A program made the position numbers and the translations under genes. From Cladophialophora immunda (Eukaryota; Ascomycota; Eurotiomycetes; Chaetothyriales; Herpotrichiellaceae), in NCBI RefSeq assembly GCF_000835495.1, contig NW_015622547.1, positions 1,116,001-1,180,000 of the forward strand: a DNA stretch of 64,000 nt, given 5' to 3'. Positions 57,931 to 64,000 of the stretch are shown here, one piece after another. The notes below the pieces were generated by a model. The model was not told the DNA's origin. It did no database searches and saw only the letters and a list, made by a program, of their open reading frames with translations. Numbering within the stretch: position 1 is the first letter of the stretch; the number at the start of each line of letters is the position of its first letter.

Positions 57931-59592
57931 TCAATACCCCTTCCGACGATCGACCAGGTTGAACATCCGCTCCCCTTTCTCCCGGCGGGCCCAATTGACC
58001 ATGAAGACGTCGTAGGCGCGCTGGGCGTACTCGCTGCCCAGGCCGCTGATGTGCGGGGTGACGATGACGTTCTTCGCGTCCCAGAGCGGGTCGTCCGGGG
58101 GCAGGGGTTCCGGGTCGGTGACGTCGAGGGCGGCGCCCAGGAGGACGTCGTTGTTCAGGGCCGCCACGAGGGCGGGCTGGTCGAGCAAGGGCCCCCGCGC
58201 GACGTTGATCAGGAAGCACGAGCGGGATTTCCGGCCCGGCTGCGGCGTCGACGAGGACGAGGACGAGGACGAGGACGCGGACGACGGTGCAGAGCTGCCG
58301 CCCAGGATCTCGAACTCGGCCGTCGAGAACATGTGCCGCGTCGCCGGCGTAAGGGGCAACGCGATGATCAGCGCGTCAAGACCCGAGGCCAGGAACGCGT
58401 GCAGCGACGCCTTGGATGTCCCCGAGTACCATGCCCGCGGGATCGTGCCGTCCGGGTCACCCGTCCCTGGGATGATGTAGCCGGTGTCGGTTCTGGACGC
58501 TGTTTTGTACGTGGGAGACGGCCCTCGCCGTTAGCTTGGAATCTCTCGGAAAGGAGGGGCGGAAACAAGCGAGACTCACCGGGTGTTGGGCGCGGACCCG
58601 CGGTGTAGGCGTGAACATGGGCGCCCAAGGCCGAAAAGACGCGGGCGGCTTCACAGCAAAACCCAATGTCAGCGGAAGTCCCTCCCTCACGAAGAGGACA
58701 GGAGATGAGAGGACGAAGAGACAGAGAGGCCCTAGAAACAGAGGCGAAACAAACACCACGCGCGACACATTACCTTGACGCCCAATACTCCCATACCCGG
58801 CGATCCCGACCGTCTTGCCCACCCAGTCCGTGCCGGCGGTCAGCATCTTGCGCTCGGTGCCCCAGCGGTGCTGCTTCTGCCACTCGTACTCGGTGGCGTA
58901 GTGCCTGCTGGCGACGAGGGTGGTCATGATGATCCACTCGGTGATGGGCGGGCCGTGGATGCCCGAGGACGTGGTGATGGCGATGTCGCTGTCGGTCACG
59001 ATAGGGTGGTTCATGTAGTGGTCGACGCCGGCGGAGAAGAGGTGGATGAGCTTGAGGCTGCAGAGATACCGAAGGGAAGGGAAGTGTCAGATAAGCAACC
59101 AGAAAAGATGCGGTGTTCCGGTGGGATGAGACGTACTTTGGAGCATCTTCCGGTCGGGCAGGGAGGGCTGAAAGGGTGATGAGGATGGTGGCCGACTGCC
59201 ATAGTTCTGGTTGATATCAAGGCGAGCCTCAGGTCAGTCGACGACATGGCATGTTTAATAGAGAAGGCCGGATCAAAGCAGCCCCTCGTTGTCTCCGTCT
59301 CTCTTCACATCCCCCTTCTCTTTCTGTTTCGCCTACATCGTCTGTTTCTCGTGTCCTTCTCGTAAACCATCCCTCATACGCCTCACACACAATTGATTGG
59401 ATTCAACACTGCGCAACACTCACCCTTTGGGATCGTCTGAGACTTCTCTCTGCCTTCTCTGCCCATCGCATTCAGCTGGTAATACGTAACATCGAAATAG
59501 GGGAATCGTCGCTTGATCTCAGCCGTGAGGTCTTTGGGCTCGGGATCCCACAGGACGATGAGCAGATGTTCCTTATCAGGGCCGCCTCCCAT
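57931..59592 (-). CDS. D-isomer-specific 2-hydroxyacid dehydrogenase
   Basis: Five exons (59592-59424, 59206-59137, 59057-58774, 58648-58580, 58499-57931) encode 386 aa. The NAD(P)-binding loop is 'GIAGYGSIGRQAARVFSALG'. The catalytic triad is visible as Arg in 'INVARGPLLD', Glu in 'TDPEPLPPDDPLW' and His in 'VTPHISGLG'. 'LKLIHLFSAGVDHY' and 'SGIHGPPITEW' mark the substrate domain. The protein reduces or oxidises 2-oxo/2-hydroxy acids (glyoxylate/hydroxypyruvate reductase-like). A Ser-rich insert with nine consecutive serines, coded by a GTCCTC-type hexamer array (58251-58286 on the plus strand), interrupts the NAD domain. The last exon carries the C-terminus 'LVDRRKGY', with no obvious peroxisomal signal. 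Confidence 0.9.
58251..58286. repeat. GACGAG hexanucleotide array coding polyserine
   Basis: About six hexamer units (GACGAG with variants) encode, on the minus strand, the serine run of the 2-hydroxyacid dehydrogenase. The array keeps frame because six is a multiple of three. It is probably polymorphic. Confidence 0.8.
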
Positions 59593-59997
59593 GTTGTTGG
59601 CTGTGGCTGCTGTGTGAGGGGTTGGGAAAGGCCAAGATGATGAACTAGAGTAGCAGGGATAGAGAGGCGGCTGTGGAATGGCAATGGACGGAGAGAGAAA
59701 AGGTCAGCGACGGCATCCATCCATGATGCGAGGCGGGACAATGAAAATGATGGCGACATGGCGAATCCGCCGTCACCATCGTTTATCTCCGAAAATTCGG
59801 CCACCAGCAACACACTGCGGTCCATCAGCGAATCTTCAGCCATCAAGCCATGTAATGATTGATCTATTGCATATCATCGTAAGTCCGACGGTACGATACT
59901 CGATGCTGGATGCTATGCCCTATGCTCCATGCTCGCTCTCTCCAAACACCAACGCTTGCTTGATGAGCCCATGAACAAAACCACCAAACACCTCCGC
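59593..59997. other. Interval between 2-hydroxyacid dehydrogenase and polo kinase 3' end
   Basis: Presumed dehydrogenase promoter and kinase terminator. Nothing else is seen. Confidence 0.5.
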
Positions 59998-62900
59998 TCA
60001 ATGCTTGTTTCCAACTTTGCTCGCCCCGTGGCCGTCGCCATCGCCTCCAAACCTCCCGACCGTCACCCACTGCAGCTTGATCCTCTTGTCATCGCGTCGT
60101 TCTTGTAACCCGCTCCAGCCTAACCTCTCTTCTCCCATCTTGCCCAGTCCGCCCTCTTTGATCCAGCATCCGATGACGGCGCGAGCCCAGCAGAGCTTCT
60201 CCTTGATCTCGTTGGTGCGCACAATCTCCATCTCCGAGCGACGTAGCGTATCGCTCATGATATCTTCCAATGGCAAGCTCAATTCGTCGCGACGTTCCAT
60301 GGCCTCCCCGCTTAGTCCGCCGTGGCTTGCAAGTCCAATGGCGTCAGTTGGCATGAGATACACGCAATTGACTCGGTACTGGCCATCCTCGCCATCCTCC
60401 TCCGCAGCCGGCCTGTAGATGGTGATCTTGGTATGGTCGGGAAAGTTGAACTGCAATCCGCCATCTGCGAATCTCCAGACACCAACATTTCCCACTCGTT
60501 GGTAGAAGTGCACAAAGCGCTCGCTCTTGCCTGCCGCCCTCCCACTGGTCGAGTCGTCATGCCTCCCCTGTTTGTTCATGTATTTCCCAAACTTGTCCAA
60601 AAGCGCGACCTCCTTCATCCGCTCAGCCTCACTGCCCTCTAAGCGACTCTGAATGGCGTTGGCTGCGGCGACTTGATTTGGGTGTGCTGCAAGGTCGAGC
60701 AGGAATCTTCGGGCAGGGACGTCCAGCCGTTTCATCCCTGTCTCATAGTCGCTCTGCTCATAGAATTCGACGTCCGCGGCATTGGCACCTTGAGGCACAA
60801 ATTGATACTCAAGGCCTTTGGCCCGCCGGATTGTGTGGCTGCTCGCATTGCGCACGACCACACAGCTACTCGGCAAAGAGTTGTCTTCCGCCGATTTCAA
60901 AATCATGCCAACCGTGCCATCGGAGAGGATATATGCTATACCATGCCGGGTGGAATAGTCTACCCATTTGTCAACCCGAGGGTATGTGGACCGAGTCCGG
61001 ACCTTTCTTGTGCCGTACGCTGATCTTGGGCGCCTTCCTGCCTCATCAAATATTCGCTGGTCAAGAGCCCTGTGGAGGCTTTGCAGGGAGTTGAGAACAT
61101 CGAGATTGGAAGACTGAGGGACCGATGTAGCGCGGTCTGTTCTCGCGATAATCCTAGGTTGATGTTGCGGAAGAGACACTGTGTGGGCGCGGTCCGTCGT
61201 CGATCGTGCCCGTGGTCTCTGTTCGTTGCTGGCTTGTCTCTGCTTCTCTGCCATCCCTGACACTCTTTGCCTGTCATTTCCACTGGTGGGCTGTAGCACA
61301 TGAGAAGGCACGTCTCCCGTTGACCCTGCCGATTCAGGAGAGGAGGACTTCGGGCGAGTAGTTGTACCATCTGTTACCACAACCGAACGTGAATTACTCT
61401 TCGCTGGTTGGCTCTCAGGGTTCGAGGTGGTCGTGGAAATCCCGCTTTTGATTCTCCGAACCTGCGGTCTGGTCTGGCTCAGTTCTTGTTTCATCATCTC
61501 ATTTATTCCGTCAGGCGCAGTCGTCGATCTCGGTAGTGTCCTGGACATCTGGGGAACTGGATCTCGCAAAGCCGCGCTTCTCGTTGTACGGATGGTGGCA
61601 GCTCGTATAGGCCGTTCTCTCAACAGAGGTTGAAGAGGAAGCTCAACAATTTGCGGTGGTTCTGGCCTGGGCATATCTTCTTGAGGGGGAATAGGAGCTC
61701 TTCGGATTGCGCCTGAAGGCAGTGCTTGCTGCCTTTGCTGTGCCGCGAAGCTTTGAAACTGTCTAGATGTCGCACTTGCCTGTGGTAAAGAAGCGATGGG
61801 CGCCACCACTGGCAATACCTCTGGCTGGGCTTCGGCGATTCTCGAAGGGAGCAGTTCTGGTTGTTCTGAAATAGGCTTCCGACTGCGGACGCGTGTTGTA
61901 AGGAGTGGATGCTTCTGCCGTGCTGTCCATTCAGCGTGAGCGTCTGAGAACTGTTTATACAGAGTCCCTGGTGGTAAGGGGACAACTGGTGCACACCCTT
62001 CTCTATTTTCGGCCTCAATTTCCACCAGTGTCGATATGTTCAAACCAGTGCCGACTCCCGCGCGAGGTCGACCGTCAGAACCAATGCCTATGCCACATTC
62101 ACGGCATATTCTGCTGTGACTGATCCCGTAGCCTGATTGTACTTTGTCGCCGCGAGGGTCGGCATTTTCCAGCCATATTGGATTCGCTCTTAGACAAGAA
62201 GTGTCCAATTCGTCTGCAATCGCTCCCATGGTGAAGAAATCATGCTCAACAAGTTCATCCATCTCCGGTCTTTCAGCAGAGTTGAGGTTTAGACATGAAG
62301 CCACAAAATCCTTTGCTTGTTGAGGAATGTAATTCTTACTGTCGATCCTCCACTCGTATTCCAGCGTCCTCAGTTTAGTGTAAATCTCCTGTTGTGTCTT
62401 TGACTGGAAGGGAGGAGTGCCCATGAGCATGGCATAACATATCACCCCAATGGCCCAGGTATCAACCTTGTTGTCATGGCCACGGTTGCCTGATTTGCTC
62501 AAAATTTCTGGAGCGATGTAGTTTGGGGTACCGCATAGTGTTGTCCGACGATCATGCTCATCTGCCATAACGGCAGCCAATCCAAAGTCTCCAATCTTGA
62601 TATTCATTCGGGCGTCCAGGAAAATATTGCCCATTTTCAGATCTCGATGAATAACGGATCGCTTGTGCATGTATTTCACTCCTCCACAAATCTGGATCAT
62701 GTACCGGCGCACTTCAGGTAGACTGAGACAGGAGCGAGCTTTGACCATTTCCGTAAGACTCCCATTGGGGCACATCTGAAGGACCACATAGGTGTGTTCG
62801 TCGATGGTGAACGCACGAAGGAATTCGACAATGTTTGGATGGTGCATTTTGGCATGGATTTGAAGCTCAGTTCGGAACTTCTCCATCATCTTTTTCTGCT

Positions 62901-63186
62901 CAACCTTTGCTTTGACGACCTTGAGAGCAAATACTTCGAATGTTGTTTTTGATTTTCCCTCGAAACAAACTGCGAACCCTCCTTTTCCTAGCTTCTTGCC
63001 CATTATATAGGTCTCCGGCGACGAGCCCGGTTCTGTTATTGAAGGCGGAGGTCTCCATCTGTCGTCGATGCGATCGGGATTGGTAAGTTTGACGTCTGGC
63101 TTTGGCTTGGAGTCGACTTTGGGCTTCCTCGTGGCTTTTGGAGGGCCCATCGGAAGATTTGCTGATCGTGGCGAAAGAACCTCCAT
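59998..63186 (-). CDS. plkA: Polo-like serine/threonine kinase
   Basis: A single exon of 1062 aa. The kinase domain is at about residues 65-320: 'LGKGGFAVCFEG' (Gly loop), 'FALKVVKAK' (Lys), 'HRDLKMGN' (catalytic loop), 'IGDFGLAA', and the activation segment 'TTLCGTPNYIAPE' with the activating Thr. The C-terminus has two polo boxes: PB1 begins 'VDKWVDYSTRHGIAYILSDG', and PB2 contains 'FPDHTK', whose His and Lys form the phosphopeptide pincer. A long, Ser/Thr/Arg/Pro-rich linker (about residues 400-750) makes the protein larger than animal PLK1, as in Aspergillus PlkA. It would control mitotic entry, spindle and septation at the spindle pole. A TTG-initiated extension upstream is not used; an additional 5' exon cannot be excluded. 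Confidence 0.92.
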   Translation of the reverse strand: MEVLSPRSANLPMGPPKATRKPKVDSKPKPDVKLTNPDRIDDRWRPPPSITEPGSSPETYIMGKKLGKGGFAVCFEGKSKTTFEVFALKVVKAKVEQKKMMEKFRTELQIHAKMHHPNIVEFLRAFTIDEHTYVVLQMCPNGSLTEMVKARSCLSLPEVRRYMIQICGGVKYMHKRSVIHRDLKMGNIFLDARMNIKIGDFGLAAVMADEHDRRTTLCGTPNYIAPEILSKSGNRGHDNKVDTWAIGVICYAMLMGTPPFQSKTQQEIYTKLRTLEYEWRIDSKNYIPQQAKDFVASCLNLNSAERPEMDELVEHDFFTMGAIADELDTSCLRANPIWLENADPRGDKVQSGYGISHSRICRECGIGIGSDGRPRAGVGTGLNISTLVEIEAENREGCAPVVPLPPGTLYKQFSDAHAEWTARQKHPLLTTRVRSRKPISEQPELLPSRIAEAQPEVLPVVAPIASLPQASATSRQFQSFAAQQRQQALPSGAIRRAPIPPQEDMPRPEPPQIVELPLQPLLRERPIRAATIRTTRSAALRDPVPQMSRTLPRSTTAPDGINEMMKQELSQTRPQVRRIKSGISTTTSNPESQPAKSNSRSVVVTDGTTTRPKSSSPESAGSTGDVPSHVLQPTSGNDRQRVSGMAEKQRQASNEQRPRARSTTDRAHTVSLPQHQPRIIARTDRATSVPQSSNLDVLNSLQSLHRALDQRIFDEAGRRPRSAYGTRKVRTRSTYPRVDKWVDYSTRHGIAYILSDGTVGMILKSAEDNSLPSSCVVVRNASSHTIRRAKGLEYQFVPQGANAADVEFYEQSDYETGMKRLDVPARRFLLDLAAHPNQVAAANAIQSRLEGSEAERMKEVALLDKFGKYMNKQGRHDDSTSGRAAGKSERFVHFYQRVGNVGVWRFADGGLQFNFPDHTKITIYRPAAEEDGEDGQYRVNCVYLMPTDAIGLASHGGLSGEAMERRDELSLPLEDIMSDTLRRSEMEIVRTNEIKEKLCWARAVIGCWIKEGGLGKMGEERLGWSGLQERRDDKRIKLQWVTVGRFGGDGDGHGASKVGNKH

Positions 63187-63697
63187 GTCAGATGCGCAGG
63201 TCTTCCCAGACAGCGGTGCATATATCGCTGCTGCCAACGGTTCTCAGAGACAAAGACAGCTGCCGTTGCAGCTTGAGGTATGAGAACAACTCGGCAGGTG
63301 TACCATGCAATTCATTGGTGACAAGAAGGGATAGAAAGTAAACATTGACTAACCATAACAGGCAAAGATCAAGGACTATTACTTGGCATGTTTGTCACTG
63401 ATGCGGAAATTTCATTCTTCCGGCGAGGGGCCTCTGGGCCCTCCAAGCTCCCCACTGGCACCCAACTGGAGCTCAATAACGTACGGCCCCGAGCCCGGCC
63501 ATAACGAGGCCGAGCGAAGAGCCACTCAAACTTGAGGCTCACCAGTTTACTCTCTTGAATCGCTCAATGACTGTTTGAGCATCTGGCGACGCGAGAGTGC
63601 TGCAAGATGATGAAGCATAACTAAAGACTGGTGGATGTGTGACTGTTGTTAATGGCGCCCGCTGAATGCCCATCACTTCGTTGGTATCGGTATCAAC
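63187..63697. other. Divergent promoter region, polo kinase / OPA3
   Basis: 511 bp between divergent starts. A frame contiguous with the kinase is open for about 50 nt upstream of its ATG, so a short 5' exon might be present. Confidence 0.5.
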
Positions 63698-64000
63698 ATG
63701 TCGCTTGCTCTCAAGTTCAGTTCCCTCGCTATTCGTACCCTTTCCAAGCCAATAGCTGTAAGTTGTCGCAATGGTTTCTGCGCCGTCGAGTTGCCTCTGA
63801 CTGTGAAAGAATTTCATCAAGAAACAAGCACGCGAACATGATGGCTTCCGCCGGACCTGCATCTCTTTCGCCCAAACTCTCCACCGAATCGACATGCGAT
63901 GGCGGATTGGCCTACTACAAGATGCCGCAGCGCTGGAAAGACAGGTGGCAAAAGAGCAGGCGGCAGAGGCTGCTAAGAAGCATAAACACACCAACATATC
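63698..64000 (+). CDS. OPA3: OPA3-family mitochondrial protein, 5' part (runs off the window)
   Basis: Exon 1 (63698-63757) encodes 'MSLALKFSSLAIRTLSKPIA' and exon 2 starts at 63810 with 'NFIKKQAREHDGFRRTCI', continuing into 'AQTLHRIDMRWRIGLL' and a charged coiled-coil start. This is the conserved N-terminus of OPA3 (optic atrophy 3)-like proteins, which sit at the mitochondrial inner or outer membrane and affect mitochondrial morphology. The first residues act as the targeting signal. The intron (63758-63809) has GTAAGT at the donor. The 3' part lies outside the window. A 152-codon frame on the opposite strand is its shadow. Confidence 0.88.

Noticed and set aside
63187..63237. N-terminal extension of the polo kinase from a TTG codon
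   Set aside because: Nuclear fungal genes start at ATG; the ATG at 63186 gives a plausible N-terminus. A spliced leader exon remains possible.
63539..63997. 152-codon frame on the minus strand at the window end
   Set aside because: The plus strand gives a spliced OPA3 N-terminus with conserved sequence and a good GTAAGT donor; the minus frame is its shadow.

Overview
The window is nuclear DNA of a filamentous ascomycete. Most genes carry short (about 45-110 nt) GT-AG introns, and the protein families are typical of Pezizomycotina: Zn2Cys6 regulators, MFS permeases, fungal P450s, PFA4, PTA1/symplekin, a polo kinase and OPA3. The mix of aromatic-catabolism enzymes would suit Eurotiomycetes such as Chaetothyriales, but that placement is only an inference. 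No tRNA, rRNA, CRISPR array, PKS/NRPS gene or intact transposon was found. I worked out exon boundaries by hand for every spliced gene. Each complete model is a multiple of three and restores the family motifs; the one exception, a P450 with an in-frame TAG, is flagged.

Region 1 (1-20.3 kb) is accessory and catabolic. It holds the tail of an unidentified gene, an atypical SDR, a peroxisomal (PTS2) 3-ketoacyl-CoA thiolase, an MFS sugar-type permease, a vanillyl-alcohol-oxidase-type flavoprotein, a cytochrome P450, a Zn2Cys6 regulator, a stilbene/carotenoid cleavage dioxygenase and a 14-helix MFS exporter. Oxidation of 4-alkylphenols, cleavage of aryl-alkene double bonds and thiolytic side-chain shortening fit together as a lignin-phenylpropanoid or stilbene catabolic cluster with its own regulator and transporters.

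Region 2 (21.6-31.5 kb) starts with housekeeping PTA1/symplekin. It continues with a hydantoinase fused to a DUF917 (S-methyl-thiohydantoin desulfurase-like) domain, a divergent NCS1 nucleobase/hydantoin-type permease and a small NTF2/SnoaL-like protein. This looks like an uptake-plus-hydrolysis pair for a cyclic ureide or thiohydantoin.

Region 3 (31.5-45 kb) is a gene-poor 2 kb stretch with repeats and a decayed heptad-repeat reading frame, then an MFS sugar transporter with a GC-AG intron, a Zn2Cys6 regulator, a second P450 with an in-frame TAG, a NodB-type deacetylase/cyclic-amide hydrolase divergent from a fumarylacetoacetase-family hydrolase, and a MYND zinc-finger protein.

Region 4 (45-64 kb) is mostly conserved: an ACT-domain protein, the MutL homologue MLH2 divergent from palmitoyltransferase PFA4, a DapA-family aldolase, a large ALO-type FAD oxidase, a D-2-hydroxyacid dehydrogenase, a polo-like kinase, and the 5' part of OPA3, which runs off the window end.
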